A DNA stretch of 64,000 nt from Pectobacterium carotovorum (GTDB taxonomy: Bacteria; Pseudomonadota; Gammaproteobacteria; Enterobacterales; Enterobacteriaceae). Positions 20,123 through 31,756 of this stretch are shown here, piece after piece. How positions within the stretch are numbered: position 1 is the stretch's first letter; each line of letters opens with the position of its first letter. The notes under the pieces were generated by a model. The model was given only the letters and a program-made list of their open reading frames with translations, was not told the DNA's origin and ran no database searches. Where the stretch lies: the NCBI GenBank assembly GCA_016415585.1, contig CP066552.1:2294001-2358000 (forward strand). The letters are read 5' to 3'. The position numbers and the translations under genes are program-made.

Positions 20123-21355
20123 ATGGATAAATTACTCGACAGATTTTTGAATTACGTTTCGTTTGATACGCAGTCTAAATCCGGCGTTCGGCAGGTGCCG
20201 AGCACCGACGGTCAGTTGAAACTGGCGCGTGCGTTGCAGCAGGAACTGCTCGAACTGGGATTTGAGCAAGTCGCGCTGAGCAAGCAGGGCTGTCTGATGG
20301 CGACGCTTCCGGCAAACGTTGCCTGGCCCGTTCCGGCCATCGGCTTTATTTCGCATATGGATACATCACCGGATTTTAGCGGCAAGAATGTTAATCCGCA
20401 GATTCTGGAAAACTACCGCGGCGGCGATATTGCTTTGGGCGTGGGGGATGAAGTGCTGTCACCCGTGATGTTCCCGGTGTTACACCAGCTACTGGGGCAC
20501 ACGCTGATTACCACAGACGGCAAAACGCTGCTGGGAGCGGATGATAAAGCGGGGATCGCGGAAATTATGACCGCGCTGGTGCGTTTGAAGAAAAGCCAGC
20601 TCCCGCACGGCGATATTCGCGTTGCCTTTACGCCTGATGAAGAAATTGGCAAGGGCGCTCAGTTTTTTGATGTCAAAGCGTTTAACGCACAGTGGGCCTA
20701 TACCGTGGATGGCGGTGGTGTCGGCGAGTTGGAGTATGAGAATTTTAATGCCGCGTCGGTTCAGGTGAAAATCGTGGGCAACAATGTGCATCCCGGTAGC
20801 GCCAAAGGCGTGATGGTGAACGCGCTGACGCTAGCCTCGCGCTATCACCAGCATGTGCCGGAGAGTCAATCGCCGGAGCAGACGGACGGCTATCAGGGGT
20901 TCTACCACCTTCACACCATGAAAGGCTCTGTGGAACGCGCAGACTTGCATTACATCGTCCGGGATTTTGACCGCAACGGCTTTGAACAGCGTAAACAGAC
21001 GATGCTGGATATTGCGGAAAAGGTCGGCGCGGGGCTGCACCCAGATTGCTATATTGAAGTCACGATTACCGATACCTATTACAACATGCGTGAGCAGGTT
21101 GAGCAGCATCCGCACATTATTGCGTTGGCGCAGCAGGCGATGCGGGATTGTGACATTGAGCCGAATATGAAGCCGATTCGCGGCGGCACCGACGGCGCAC
21201 ACCTGTCATTTCAAGGGCTACCGTGCCCAAATCTGTTTACCGGCGGCTACAACTATCATGGCAAACATGAATTTGTCACGTTGGAAGGCATGGAGAAGGC
21301 GGTGTCTGTGATTATGCGTATTGCTGAACTGACGGCGCTGCGCGCGAAGCCGTAA
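20123..21355 (+). CDS. pepT: Peptidase T (aminotripeptidase)
   Basis: The product has 410 residues of the M20B family. It releases the N-terminal residue of tripeptides in the cytoplasm with two zinc ions. Metal-site motifs are [25 protein letters not shown] and [13 protein letters not shown], and the C-terminal [16 protein letters not shown] 20123 follows GGGGGTATAAATAAG. A strong bidirectional terminator follows. Confidence 0.95.
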   Translation: MDKLLDRFLNYVSFDTQSKSGVRQVPSTDGQLKLARALQQELLELGFEQVALSKQGCLMATLPANVAWPVPAIGFISHMDTSPDFSGKNVNPQILENYRGGDIALGVGDEVLSPVMFPVLHQLLGHTLITTDGKTLLGADDKAGIAEIMTALVRLKKSQLPHGDIRVAFTPDEEIGKGAQFFDVKAFNAQWAYTVDGGGVGELEYENFNAASVQVKIVGNNVHPGSAKGVMVNALTLASRYHQHVPESQSPEQTDGYQGFYHLHTMKGSVERADLHYIVRDFDRNGFEQRKQTMLDIAEKVGAGLHPDCYIEVTITDTYYNMREQVEQHPHIIALAQQAMRDCDIEPNMKPIRGGTDGAHLSFQGLPCPNLFTGGYNYHGKHEFVTLEGMEKAVSVIMRIAELTALRAKP

Positions 21356-21378
21356 GTGTTTCCATTTTGCAGAGATGA

Positions 21379-21403
21379 ATAAGGCGGGACATTCCCGCCT
21401 TAT
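21379..21403. terminator. Bidirectional terminator between pepT and roxA
   Basis: ATAAGGCGGGA and TCCCGCCTTAT form a perfect 11-bp stem with a 3-base loop. It serves the convergent pepT (+) and roxA (-). Confidence 0.85.
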
Positions 21404-21433
21404 CTTTGTACTAACCCGTATTCAAGATTGGTC

Positions 21434-22555
21434 TTAATCCGCGAAGTACCAGTAACCGCTATTAATCAGCACCGTAAGCTGCGCGAGGAAAGAGGGATCT
21501 TCCAGTGCATCGCCCAACTGTTCTGCACCAATAGCAGGGTGCTCAGCCAGCGCAAACAGCGCTGCCTTGTGCGTGCTGTTCACTTTTTCCCCGTTAACGA
21601 AGCAGCTATCGCCAACGCAGATGACACGCAGGCCACCTAAACGACGCAGTGGTTCACCCTGTTGCAGATATTCATACACTTCGCCAGCCTGATAAGGCGG
21701 CTCCGGCGGTGAGAGATCGAGCTCGTGACGGGACTGGGAAATAAATTCGCCAAACCAGTTCTGGAAATGCTCCGGCTGCTGCACCAAATCCAACATCATT
21801 TTTTGCAGCGCATCCAGCTCTTGCGGCAGTACGCTGGCGATATGATCGCGGGATGGTACATCAGGATCGCTGTAGCGATAGCTGCCGAGCTCACGGGAAA
21901 GCACATAATCCGCAAAGCCGCTCACCAACTCGCGAGCATTCGGCGCGCGGAAACCCACCGAGTAGTTCAGCGAGTTCTCCAGCGAATAGCCTTCGTGCGG
22001 GAAACCCGGTGGAATATAGACGATATCACCCGGCTCCAGCTCTTCATCAATAATGGCGTCAAACGGATCGACCTGAAGCAGGTCGGGATGCGGGCAGTGC
22101 TGCTTCATCGGTATTTTTTCACCGATGCGCCAGCGGCGACGCCCCGTACCCTGAATGATGAAAACATCATACTGATCCAGATGTGGCCCTACGCCACCAC
22201 CGGGAACGGAAAATGAAATCATCAAATCATCGGTACGCCAGTCCGGCAACTGTCGAAAGGGCTGCATCAAAGCTGAAGAGGGCTCATGCCAGTGATCGAC
22301 GGCCTGCACCAACAGCGACCAGTTGCTTTCCCCCAGATGATCGTAGCTCTCGAAAGGGCCGTGGCTTACCTGCCAGCGTCCGTTCTGATAGCTGACCAGA
22401 CGGCTATCAACCTCATTTTCCAACGCCAAGCCAGCGAGTTCGTCGGGTGAAATCGGGTCGATAAAATGTGTGAAACCACCTTTAATCAGGAGCGGACGCT
22501 TTTGCCAGTAGTTCGCTAAAAAATCCTGCCAGTCGAGATTGAGCTGATAGTCCAT
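21434..22555 (-). CDS. roxA: Ribosomal protein uL16 arginine hydroxylase RoxA
   Basis: ATG 22555 is chosen because it gives MDYQLNLDWQDFLANYWQKR and 373 residues, the length of E. coli YcfD. The frame is open much further upstream, but that part overlaps phoQ antisense. This is a JmjC-type Fe(II)/2-oxoglutarate oxygenase that hydroxylates an arginine of L16. The iron ligands H125 and D127 are in PHLDQYD, and the distal histidine is in PPGFPHEGYSLEN. A winged-helix C-terminal domain follows. Confidence 0.95.
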   Translation of the reverse strand: MDYQLNLDWQDFLANYWQKRPLLIKGGFTHFIDPISPDELAGLALENEVDSRLVSYQNGRWQVSHGPFESYDHLGESNWSLLVQAVDHWHEPSSALMQPFRQLPDWRTDDLMISFSVPGGGVGPHLDQYDVFIIQGTGRRRWRIGEKIPMKQHCPHPDLLQVDPFDAIIDEELEPGDIVYIPPGFPHEGYSLENSLNYSVGFRAPNARELVSGFADYVLSRELGSYRYSDPDVPSRDHIASVLPQELDALQKMMLDLVQQPEHFQNWFGEFISQSRHELDLSPPEPPYQAGEVYEYLQQGEPLRRLGGLRVICVGDSCFVNGEKVNSTHKAALFALAEHPAIGAEQLGDALEDPSFLAQLTVLINSGYWYFAD

Positions 22556-22691
22556 ACTGTTTTCCAGAAACTTGTTTTTTGAGGAAATGACTGTTCTTGA
22601 AGACATGATTTTTCTTGGAACAATCAGTATTTTAAAACAATCAGTATTTTTGCGATAAGTATAGCGGAAGCATCGCGCGCTGTACTGTCTT

Positions 22692-24146
22692 TCACCCCTC
22701 ATTCTGGCTAAGGTTCTGGCGGGAGAAAATGGCTTCGACTCGAGCACCACCCAGAGCGCTGTCGCTGATAAGGATCTCGCCCTGATACTGTTCGATAATT
22801 TCGACGGCGACGGCAAGTCCGATACCTTGTCCGGGACGCATACGGTCGGCGCGCTGTCCACGAAGGAAAATGATTTCACGTTTACTTTCGTGGATGCCGG
22901 GACCGTCGTCATCGATAATCAGGTGCAGTTTGTGATCGGAGTATTGCACGCTGACTTCGACAAACTCTAGGCAGTACTTACAGGCGTTATCAAGAATATT
23001 ACCCAGCACTTCCATAAAATCATTCTTCTCGCCCACGAAGGTCAGCTCAGGCGGAATATCGAGCGTCAGTACTACGCCCTTACGCTGATATACCTTGTTT
23101 AATGCGGAACACAGGCCATCTAGCATCGCCGGGACCGAGTGCACTTCACGTATCAGTAAATTGTGCTCAGAACGCACGTAGGCGCGGTGCAAATAATAGC
23201 CAATCTGCTGCGAGATACGGCTGATCTGCGACAGCATAATGGGCTCGGCCTGATCGATAGTGATCTCTTTACCGGTTCGCAGCGCACGTAACGTGGTCTG
23301 TAAAACTGCCAGTGGTGTTTTTAAACTGTGTGTGAGATCGGTGAGCGTTGTGCGGTACTTATGGTAGCGCTGGCGTTCGTTATTCAGAAGAATATTCAGG
23401 TTTTTTACCAGGCTGAACAATTCGCGCGGCGGGTTTTCATCCAGTTGATCGCGCGTCCCTTTTTCCAGCTCGGCGATCTGTTTTACCAGATGCTGAATAG
23501 GACGTAGGCTCCAGTGAGCGCCCAGCCACAGCAGGGGAAGTACCAGCAGAAGGTTGGCGATCAACACATAGCTGAACCATTCCCACACCACGTCTTCCTG
23601 CTGCAGCTCCTGCGGAATGCGATCGACGACAACAATGGTGATCGAGGGGAGATGAGCGGTTTTTGGATAAACGTTCACGGCGATGGAGTGCGTTAACGCA
23701 TTGCTCTGCGTGCCATTCAGCGCTCGCAGGCTACCCAGTAGTAAGGTGTTACCCGTTAATACTGCGCTGCTGGTATTCGTATCGGTATCCAGTTCGTGAT
23801 AGGCCGTCTTATTCAGCCACTCCGGCTTGATTAGTGCTTCCAGCTCGGGAACATGTTTTTCGCGCCAAAGCATATTGCCATGCTCATCGTATATCAGCAC
23901 CAGCGTGGGGAAATTGATGTCAATGTCGGGGGGCGTGACGATAGTCAACTGGTTATCGCGCCACTGTGCAAGACTGTAGTAGAGGTTACTTTCACCGCGC
24001 AGTAAACGGAATGAAGTTTTATCAAAGTTGATGCTATAGCCGATAATAGCAACGATGCCATAAGCTAGCGACAGTGCCAGTACAATGGCTGCTGTCGCTA
24101 ATAAAAAACGAATACGAAGCGAGAAGGGTAGCTTCCTATCGCTCAT
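22692..24146 (-). CDS. phoQ: Sensor histidine kinase PhoQ
   Basis: The product has 484 residues. Membrane helices lie at about 13-37 and 192-212, with a PAS-like periplasmic sensor between them, then HAMP, the phosphoacceptor H273 ([10 protein letters not shown]) and the ATPase domain ([28 protein letters not shown]). It controls PhoP in response to low Mg2+ and related signals. The loop that in E. coli carries a dense acidic patch reads [15 protein letters not shown] (about 140-154) and has no acidic residue. It overlaps phoP by 4 bp. Confidence 0.95.
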   Translation of the reverse strand: MSDRKLPFSLRIRFLLATAAIVLALSLAYGIVAIIGYSINFDKTSFRLLRGESNLYYSLAQWRDNQLTIVTPPDIDINFPTLVLIYDEHGNMLWREKHVPELEALIKPEWLNKTAYHELDTDTNTSSAVLTGNTLLLGSLRALNGTQSNALTHSIAVNVYPKTAHLPSITIVVVDRIPQELQQEDVVWEWFSYVLIANLLLVLPLLWLGAHWSLRPIQHLVKQIAELEKGTRDQLDENPPRELFSLVKNLNILLNNERQRYHKYRTTLTDLTHSLKTPLAVLQTTLRALRTGKEITIDQAEPIMLSQISRISQQIGYYLHRAYVRSEHNLLIREVHSVPAMLDGLCSALNKVYQRKGVVLTLDIPPELTFVGEKNDFMEVLGNILDNACKYCLEFVEVSVQYSDHKLHLIIDDDGPGIHESKREIIFLRGQRADRMRPGQGIGLAVAVEIIEQYQGEILISDSALGGARVEAIFSRQNLSQNEG

Positions 24147-24832
24147 ACTGATCCTGAAGGGGTATCTATATCAAAGCGATATCCTTGCCCGCGTATGGTA
24201 GTGATGACATCTGGTGCCTCTGCCTGCTGAATTTTCTTGCGTAGTCGTCCCATCAGCACATCGATGGTGTGGCTTTCCCGCAGTTCTGCATCCGGATACA
24301 GCTGCAACATCAGCGACTCTTTGCTGACGACTTTTCCTTTGTTGCGAATTAACGTCTCGATAATCGTGTATTCAAACGCGGTGAGTTTGATTGGACCGCC
24401 GTGGATTACCAGCTCGCGGCGCGATAAGTCGATCTCAAAGGGCGGCAGGCTGATGACTTGCGATGCCAGCCCGCTGTTGCGCCGCATCAGTGCCTGCAGG
24501 CGCGCCACGACTTCTTCCATATGGAAGGGCTTGGTCACGTAATCGTCTGCCCCCGCTTCCAGCACCGCCACCTTGTCCTGCCAACCTTCACGGGCTGTCA
24601 GTACCAGAATTGGGAGTTTGACCTGACGGGCGCGCCAGCGGCGGATCATACTCATGCCGTCTTCATCGGGCAACCCGAGGTCGACAATGGCGATGTCCGG
24701 CATATTTTCATTCAAAAAATAATCGGCCTCTTTTGCGTCAGACGCTGCGTCAACCTGATGCCCCATTTCGTTCATCTGAACGGTTAAATGGTGGCGCAAT
24801 AATACATTATCTTCAACGACCAAAATCCGCAT
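24143..24832 (-). CDS. phoP: Response regulator PhoP
   Basis: The product has 229 residues of the OmpR family. The receiver domain has the acidic pocket EDN (7-9), phosphoacceptor D51 (IVDLGLP) and VLTAREG. The C-terminal winged helix ends [11 protein letters not shown]. The tail is a few residues longer than in E. coli (223) and reads IDTPSGSV. In soft-rot bacteria PhoP regulates Mg2+ adaptation and virulence. It is first gene of phoPQ. Confidence 0.96.
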   Translation of the reverse strand: MRILVVEDNVLLRHHLTVQMNEMGHQVDAASDAKEADYFLNENMPDIAIVDLGLPDEDGMSMIRRWRARQVKLPILVLTAREGWQDKVAVLEAGADDYVTKPFHMEEVVARLQALMRRNSGLASQVISLPPFEIDLSRRELVIHGGPIKLTAFEYTIIETLIRNKGKVVSKESLMLQLYPDAELRESHTIDVLMGRLRKKIQQAEAPDVITTIRGQGYRFDIDTPSGSV

Positions 24833-24915
24833 CGCTATATCCTCTGTCGAATAGAAATGGTGATGTTTATCGTAACGATTTCATTACACCATATCTTTTC
24901 CGCATTCCTCGCCGT

Positions 24916-24934
24916 GTATATAATAGTTATATAC
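24916..24934. promoter_or_regulatory. Palindrome upstream of phoP
   Basis: GTATATAA-TAG-TTATATAC is a perfect 8+3+8 inverted repeat 84 bp upstream of phoP. On either strand it contains A/T-rich -10-like motifs. It may be an operator or the promoter itself. No canonical tandem PhoP box (TGTTTA-N5-TGTTTA) was found nearby. Confidence 0.3.
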
Positions 24935-25034
24935 AAGGAGAATAGTCTATTTTATCCGCTGGATTATCCACAGAGAGAGTAAACCGAATGTAAACGGTGT
25001 GAAAATGAGAGGTAATTGTTAATGTGTCTAAGAA

Positions 25035-25058
25035 CTGGCGGGTAAGGACCCCCGCCAG
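25035..25058 (-). terminator. Hairpin downstream of purB
   Basis: CTGGCGGG and CCCGCCAG pair with an 8-base loop, about 30 bp past the purB stop. The tail on the minus strand is TTCTTAG, only a weak U-run. Confidence 0.6.
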
Positions 25059-25087
25059 AGAGAAGTATTGATAGGGCTTGATAACGG

Positions 25088-26482
<1,395 letters not shown>

Positions 26483-26587
26483 TCAATAACGATTAATTTC
26501 GATAAGGACAATGAATTATTAACAATAATCAATTTCGTGACGCTGGCGTTACTCACACCAGCGTCGATCATAGCGGCAAGAATACCA

Positions 26588-27226
26588 TCAAACGGATGGG
26601 CAACGCGCCAATATCTGTTTCGCTTCTTTGACCAACTGGCTGCGTGAGAACATCAACTGCAAGCGTCCGCCGCCAATCTGTTGCCAGAGAACCGTAGAGC
26701 GGATACCGGCCAGCAGCGCGGCTCGCACTTTAGCCTGCACCTGACTGTTTTTCAGCACTTCCGGCGAACCGGTAACCTGAATACGTGGCCCCAGCGTACT
26801 GATGACATCCACATAAATCGCGGCCAGCGCACTCACAATCGTCTCGGAAAGCAGCTCGAAATGCTCCAGTTGACGCTCCAATTGCCCGATGCGTTTGCCC
26901 AATTCGTCAAGCGCGGCAGACTTTGCATTCAGCTTGCGTTCTAACGCAATCAGGCTGAAAGCGTAGCGTGATAGCTCTGCACCCGCGCCTTTATTGCTGC
27001 TGCTATTCAGAATGCCGAGCAGCGTTTCCAGCCCAACTTTCAGGTTCTGCTCGTCATTACTGTAAACGGCTAGCGTAGACGCCGGATTGAGATTCAAAAC
27101 GCTGTTCAGCGAGGTATGTAGCACATCGTTATTACAGTTCCCTGTATGGGCCAACTGTTGGACTAAGTGTGCCGACTGACAAATGCCCGCTAGCGCTAGC
27201 GTGATTTCATAATAGTTCTTAGCCAC
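26588..27226 (-). CDS. hflD: High-frequency lysogenization protein HflD
   Basis: GTG 27226 is chosen: it gives (M)[20 protein letters not shown], the family start, and 212 residues (E. coli has 213). An ATG at 27271 lies inside mnmA. AGGAG within the end of mnmA serves as ribosome-binding site. In E. coli HflD is membrane-associated and affects lambda CII stability. It lies 2 bp after the mnmA stop, so the two are coupled. Confidence 0.93.
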   Translation of the reverse strand: MAKNYYEITLALAGICQSAHLVQQLAHTGNCNNDVLHTSLNSVLNLNPASTLAVYSNDEQNLKVGLETLLGILNSSSNKGAGAELSRYAFSLIALERKLNAKSAALDELGKRIGQLERQLEHFELLSETIVSALAAIYVDVISTLGPRIQVTGSPEVLKNSQVQAKVRAALLAGIRSTVLWQQIGGGRLQLMFSRSQLVKEAKQILARCPSV

Positions 27227-27228
27227 GG

Positions 27229-28335
27229 TTACTCCTGTAAGCGTTCTTCGATGATGCCGCCGCCAAGGCAAACCTCGTCCAGATAAAACACGGCAGATTG
27301 GCCCGGAGTCACGGCTGCGACGGGCTCATCAAAACGCACGGTAATGCGATCGTCGCCAAGTGGCGTGACGGTGCAGGGGATATCTGCCTGACGATAACGA
27401 GTTTTCACCGTACAACGTAATTCAGCGGTGAGCGGCTGACGATCGACCCAGTGTAACTGCTGTGCGATTAAACCGTACGACATCAGGCGAGGGTGTTCGT
27501 GGCCCTGCGCGACATACAGAATGTTGTTGGCGACATCTTTATCCACCACGTACCAAGGATCTTCGCCGCCATCTTTGACGCCGCCAATACCCAGACCTTT
27601 GCGTTGCCCCAGCGTGTGGTACATCAGCCCCTGATGCTGCCCCATCGGTTTGTTGTCATCGACGGACAGAATCGGACCCGGCTGTGCGGGCAGGTAGCGC
27701 GCCAGAAAATCGGTGAATTTGCGCTCACCGATGAAGCAAATACCGGTAGAGTCTTTTTTTTTCGCGGTTGCCAGTTCCAGCTCTTCGGCAATTTTACGCA
27801 CCTGCGGTTTTTCCAGCTCGCCGACCGGGAACAGACTTTGTGCGATCTGTTCGTGGCTCAGCGTATAAAGAAAATAGCTCTGGTCTTTGTTGCCGTCCAT
27901 GCCGCGTAGCAAACGGCTTTTACCGTCAACGTCGTGACGACGGACATAGTGGCCTGTCGCGATGTAGTCTGCGCCGAGATCTTCAGCGGCGAATTCCAGG
28001 AAGGCTTTGAATTTGATTTCTTTATTGCACAGGATATCGGGGTTGGGGGTACGGCCCGCTTTGTATTCTTCAAGGAAGAGTTCAAAAACGTTGTCCCAAT
28101 ATTCAGCGGCAAAGTTGACGGTATGTAATTCGATACCCAGCTTGTCGCAAACGGCCTGCGCATCGGCAAGATCGGTGGCCGCTGAGCAATATTCTGTGTC
28201 GTCATCCTCTTCCCAGTTCTTCATGAACAGGCCTTCAACATGATAGCCCTGTTGCTGTAACAGGTAAGCGGAAACGGAGGAGTCAACACCGCCGGACATA
28301 CCGACAATCACTTTTTTCTGGCTGTTATCTGGCAT
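27229..28335 (-). CDS. mnmA: tRNA 2-thiouridylase MnmA
   Basis: The product has 368 residues. It adds sulfur to U34 of tRNA Lys, Glu and Gln. The PP-loop [15 protein letters not shown] begins at residue 12. The catalytic cysteines are in [12 protein letters not shown] and [12 protein letters not shown]. The C-terminal beta-barrel ends [12 protein letters not shown]. It is upstream of hflD in one operon, as in E. coli. Confidence 0.96.
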   Translation of the reverse strand: MPDNSQKKVIVGMSGGVDSSVSAYLLQQQGYHVEGLFMKNWEEDDDTEYCSAATDLADAQAVCDKLGIELHTVNFAAEYWDNVFELFLEEYKAGRTPNPDILCNKEIKFKAFLEFAAEDLGADYIATGHYVRRHDVDGKSRLLRGMDGNKDQSYFLYTLSHEQIAQSLFPVGELEKPQVRKIAEELELATAKKKDSTGICFIGERKFTDFLARYLPAQPGPILSVDDNKPMGQHQGLMYHTLGQRKGLGIGGVKDGGEDPWYVVDKDVANNILYVAQGHEHPRLMSYGLIAQQLHWVDRQPLTAELRCTVKTRYRQADIPCTVTPLGDDRITVRFDEPVAAVTPGQSAVFYLDEVCLGGGIIEERLQE

Positions 28336-28477
28336 GGGAGTCTCACGAACTGAAATTTACTGACGCATTGATGCGAAAACAAGCGGCATATTTTAGCATG
28401 TTGAGCCGAGGGCTGCATCGCTATTCCTGCCGTTAAGTAGTCAGTCCATTCGCGGCAGGTTTAAAACAGACTTCTGT

Positions 28478-28924
28478 CTAAAAAGGCCAGTTGAACGCAC
28501 CCAATACGGTTAACGAATAGCGCTCTGGCTGCTGATAGCAGCGAATACTTTCGGCCACCAGCGGTGAACGAAGCTGGCGCGAATGCAGAATTTCCTCGGC
28601 GGTCAGCCAGCGGCAGCATTCGATATCGTTGTCGTACGGCTGAGTTTCGACCCGCGTAGGCAAATCGAGCGCGAAGCAAAAGCGCAGAAACGGTGTGCTG
28701 TCGGGCGCGATCCATTGGTGCAGACGCAAGAAGCTTTGCGGCGTGGCTTGAATGCCCGTTTCTTCCCACAATTCACGGCTTGCCGCCTGAATCAACGTCT
28801 CGTCAGCTTCCAGATGGCCCGCGGGCTGGTTCCACAATAATTTATCGTTAATTAACTCTTCGACGACCAGAAAATGGTTTTCGGCCTGTACCACACAGGC
28901 GACTGTCACATGAGGTTTAAACAT
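28478..28924 (-). CDS. nudJ: Nudix phosphatase NudJ
   Basis: The product has 148 residues. The Nudix box runs [23 protein letters not shown] (GX5EX7REUXEEXGU) at about 37-59. E. coli NudJ (YmfB) hydrolyses nucleoside di- and triphosphates and HMP-PP. It starts 8 bp inside the end of rluE, indicating translational coupling. Confidence 0.93.
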   Translation of the reverse strand: MFKPHVTVACVVQAENHFLVVEELINDKLLWNQPAGHLEADETLIQAASRELWEETGIQATPQSFLRLHQWIAPDSTPFLRFCFALDLPTRVETQPYDNDIECCRWLTAEEILHSRQLRSPLVAESIRCYQQPERYSLTVLGAFNWPF

Positions 28925-29546
28925 CCGTTATCTCCTTCCATTCTCCGGGTAACAGGTTTTCTACGGTCTGATTGGCCATACCGTATCGAATCAGACGCAA
29001 TGTAGGATACCCGATATTCGCTGTCATACGACGGACTTGCCGATTACGACCTTCATGCAGCGTGATTTTTAACCAGCAGTCTGGAATGCTTTTACGCTCG
29101 CGTATGGGCGGATTACGCGGCCACAGCCAGCTGGGTTCCGGTACGATCTCCGCTCCTGCGGGCAGCGTTTTACCGTCATTCAGGTCCAGGCCCGTACGAA
29201 AGCACGTCAGTGCGGCGGCGTCAGGAATACCTTCGACCTGCACATAGTAAATTTTGGCCGCTTTCTTCGTTGGCTGGGTTAGCTGTGCCTGAAGCTTGCC
29301 GTCATTGGTGAGAATCATCAGGCCTTCACTGTCGCGATCCAGACGCCCGGCGGCATAAATACCGCTAATCGGAATATAATCTTTCAGCGTGCGACGCCCG
29401 GCTTCATCAGTGAATTGCGGTAGCACATCGAAGGGTTTATTGAACAAAACGATGCGGCGCGGCGCGTTGTCAGGCGGCCTTTTTCTCGCTGGCTGTGAGC
29501 TGAATCGTTTAACTTTGTGATTTTTAACAGAGAATTTATTCATCAT
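28917..29546 (-). CDS. rluE: 23S rRNA pseudouridine-2457 synthase RluE
   Basis: From ATG 29546 the product has 209 residues. Earlier in-frame ATGs (29582, 29573) overlap a TATAAT box at 29572-29577 that probably belongs to the promoter of this gene; ATG 29543 is an alternative. The RsuA-family motif [19 protein letters not shown] holds the catalytic aspartate, and the C-terminal motif is [19 protein letters not shown]. It converts U2457 of 23S rRNA to pseudouridine. It is divergent from icd. Confidence 0.92.
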   Translation of the reverse strand: MMNKFSVKNHKVKRFSSQPARKRPPDNAPRRIVLFNKPFDVLPQFTDEAGRRTLKDYIPISGIYAAGRLDRDSEGLMILTNDGKLQAQLTQPTKKAAKIYYVQVEGIPDAAALTCFRTGLDLNDGKTLPAGAEIVPEPSWLWPRNPPIRERKSIPDCWLKITLHEGRNRQVRRMTANIGYPTLRLIRYGMANQTVENLLPGEWKEITDV

Positions 29547-29621
29547 CTTTATAGTCGCGGATAACAAAAGCATTATACTCAAATGGTTTGCGATTGGCGC
29601 GGGCTAAATATTCAAGTAGTA

Positions 29622-29650
29622 TTGACACGTATCTTACAAGTCATTAACAA
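29622..29650 (+). promoter_or_regulatory. Probable sigma-70 promoter of icd
   Basis: TTGACA at 29622-29627 is followed after 17 bp by TAACAA at 29645-29650. This places the start site about 15-20 bp upstream of the GGAGAGG ribosome-binding site of icd. The -10 box is weak. Confidence 0.4.
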
Positions 29651-29673
29651 AATTGCGCTCGAAGGAGAGGTTA

Positions 29674-30927
29674 ATGGAAAGCAAAGTAGTTGTACCGACA
29701 GAAGGTCAGAAAATCACGGTTGATGCTCAAGGTAAACTGGTTGTTCCAAACAACCCGGTCATTCCGTTTATCGAAGGTGACGGCATCGGTATCGATGTAA
29801 CGCCAGCCATGATCAACGTCGTTGACGCCGCCGTGAAGAAAGCCTATCAAGGCAAGCGCACGATTTCCTGGATGGAGATCTACACGGGTGAAAAATCCAC
29901 GCAGGTCTACGGTAAAGATGTCTGGCTGCCGGAAGAAACGCTGGATTTGATTCGTGAATATCGTGTGGCGATTAAGGGCCCGCTGACAACGCCAGTCGGC
30001 GGTGGTATTCGTTCTCTGAACGTTGCACTGCGCCAACAGTTGGATCTGTATGTTTGCCTGCGTCCGGTACGCTACTACGAAGGTACACCTAGCCCGGTTA
30101 AACAGCCTGAGCTGACCGACATGGTAATCTTCCGCGAAAACGCCGAAGACATCTATGCAGGTATCGAGTGGAAAGCGGGTTCTGCTGAAGCAGACAAAGT
30201 GATCAAATTCCTGCGTGAAGAAATGGGTGTTAGTAAAATCCGTTTCCCTGAGCAGTGCGGTATCGGCGTGAAGCCGTGTTCCGAAGAAGGTACCAAACGT
30301 CTGGTTCGCGCCGCTATCGAATACGCGATCACCAACGACCGTGATTCCGTCACGCTGGTACACAAAGGCAACATTATGAAATTCACCGAAGGCGCGTTCA
30401 AAGACTGGGGTTACCAGTTGGCGCGTGAAGAATTCGGCGGTGAGCTGATCGATGGTGGCCCGTGGGTGAAAATCAAGAATCCGAACACCGGCAAAGAGAT
30501 CGTGGTAAAAGACGTGATCGCCGATGCATTCCTGCAACAAATCCTGCTGCGTCCTGCTGAATACGATGTGATCGCCTGTATGAACCTGAACGGTGACTAC
30601 ATTTCTGATGCCCTGGCGGCACAGGTTGGCGGTATCGGTATCGCACCGGGCGCGAACATCGGTGACGAATGTGCACTGTTTGAAGCCACGCACGGTACGG
30701 CACCGAAATATGCAGGTCAGGATAAAGTGAACCCAGGTTCTGTGATTCTGTCTGCTGAAATGATGCTGCGTCACCTGCAATGGTTCGAAGCGGCTGACCT
30801 GATTGTTAAGGGCGTTGAAGGCGCGATCAAGAACAAGACCGTGACTTACGATTTCGAACGTCTGATGGAAGGCGCTAAACTACGGAAATGTAGTGAGTTT
30901 GCGCAAGACATCATCGATAACATGTAA
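29674..30927 (+). CDS. icd: NADP-dependent isocitrate dehydrogenase Icd
   Basis: ATG 29674 follows GGAGAGG and gives [20 protein letters not shown] and 417 residues (E. coli has 416). It catalyses oxidative decarboxylation of isocitrate in the TCA cycle. The phosphorylation/substrate loop [13 protein letters not shown] and the cofactor motifs [20 protein letters not shown] are intact. The last 20 codons use rare or unusual synonyms (CTA CGG AAA TGT AGT GAG) compared with the rest, and accessory DNA starts right after. In E. coli the same 3' end is the e14 prophage integration site. Confidence 0.96.
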   Translation: MESKVVVPTEGQKITVDAQGKLVVPNNPVIPFIEGDGIGIDVTPAMINVVDAAVKKAYQGKRTISWMEIYTGEKSTQVYGKDVWLPEETLDLIREYRVAIKGPLTTPVGGGIRSLNVALRQQLDLYVCLRPVRYYEGTPSPVKQPELTDMVIFRENAEDIYAGIEWKAGSAEADKVIKFLREEMGVSKIRFPEQCGIGVKPCSEEGTKRLVRAAIEYAITNDRDSVTLVHKGNIMKFTEGAFKDWGYQLAREEFGGELIDGGPWVKIKNPNTGKEIVVKDVIADAFLQQILLRPAEYDVIACMNLNGDYISDALAAQVGGIGIAPGANIGDECALFEATHGTAPKYAGQDKVNPGSVILSAEMMLRHLQWFEAADLIVKGVEGAIKNKTVTYDFERLMEGAKLRKCSEFAQDIIDNM

Positions 30928-30950
30928 TCCAGTGTTAAGCATGGGTTAAC

Positions 30951-30982
30951 AATAGGGGCCTCGATTGGCCCCTTATTTTTTG
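30951..30982 (+). terminator. Terminator after icd
   Basis: ATAGGGGCC and TGGCCCCTTAT form a stem around TCGA and are followed by a T-run (ATTTTTTG). Confidence 0.85.
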
Positions 30983-31432
30983 TGTTAAAAACCTTTCCCC
31001 AAAATGTTTCCCCAAAACCGTTCAATAACTAGGCTAGTTTTGTGCCGATAATCACCTAATCCTTACCTCTGTCATCGTTATATTTGTCAGTCATTTTCCT
31101 CGATCTGTGACCTGGTAGTTTCTGAGTGTCGATCCCTCGATCGCGATAAAGCCTTTCTGAAAGAAATCGCTGTTCGTGAAAGGTTGGCTCAGTTCCCTAA
31201 TCCCATATCGATCCGCTTTTATCTCTGACTTTTTGAATGTAGAAGTCAGTATTTTTGTTGATACGCGTTGCGTATACGGGCGGTTGTTGGAGAAAAATAA
31301 TGTTGGAGGCGGTGTTATACGGAGTTTTCACACTAGCGGTGATTTTCGCTCTGGAATATCACGACGTCCACAATGAAATTGCCCATCAGATCAGCACAGC
31401 ACAGCACAGCACAAATATTAAAGTGAATTCAG

Positions 31433-31728
31433 ATGAAACGCAGACTGTTTACAGGACAATTATCAAATGTGACCCGGTCGGTCGTCAGTGCGTTAGCGAT
31501 GATGTTACTGAGCGGTTGCTTGGCTACACGTACCGTTTACGTGCCAGCGCAATGCATTCCATTACCAACGGAACTGACTCAGCCGGTATTGGTTCCACTG
31601 CCACCGGTTGCAGACTGGCATATGCGCAGGTTGTTTATTGGATTGATCCGCTATTGACGGCAATTGATCAAGCTAACAATCAGCTTTCTGGAATACGTAG
31701 AACGGAATCCATTTATTCCTCGCAATAG
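31433..31728 (+). pseudogene. Rz1-like phage spanin lipoprotein, frameshifted
   Basis: From ATG 31433 a lipoprotein signal ends in the lipobox LSGC. It is followed by a short proline-rich stretch (YVPAQCIPLPTELTQPVLVP LPPVADW) typical of Rz1-like outer-membrane spanins. The frame then goes wrong near 31618. The continuation LAYAQVVYWIDPLLTAIDQA NNQLSGIRR lies in another frame and ends at 31728. Rz1 helps rupture the outer membrane in phage lysis. A frame overlapping its 5' part (from ATG 31300, hydrophobic N-terminus) could be a remnant of the nested Rz partner. This is phage debris at the icd integration site. Confidence 0.6.
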
Positions 31729-31756
31729 TGGGGATCTTTTATCAAGAGGAAGTGAA

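Noticed and set aside
21434-22912. Long 492-codon version of roxA
   Set aside because: The extra 119 N-terminal codons overlap the 3' end of phoQ antisense and do not resemble the family. The 373-residue version starting at 22555 fits E. coli YcfD.
29671-30780. Long minus-strand frame opposite icd
   Set aside because: It is the codon-bias shadow of a highly expressed gene; its His/Arg/Phe-rich sequence has no family features.
31393-31412. Tandem AGCAC repeat as a CRISPR or phase-variation tract
   Set aside because: Four perfect 5-bp units in degraded phage DNA; too short for CRISPR and not in an intact gene. No CRISPR array was seen in the window.
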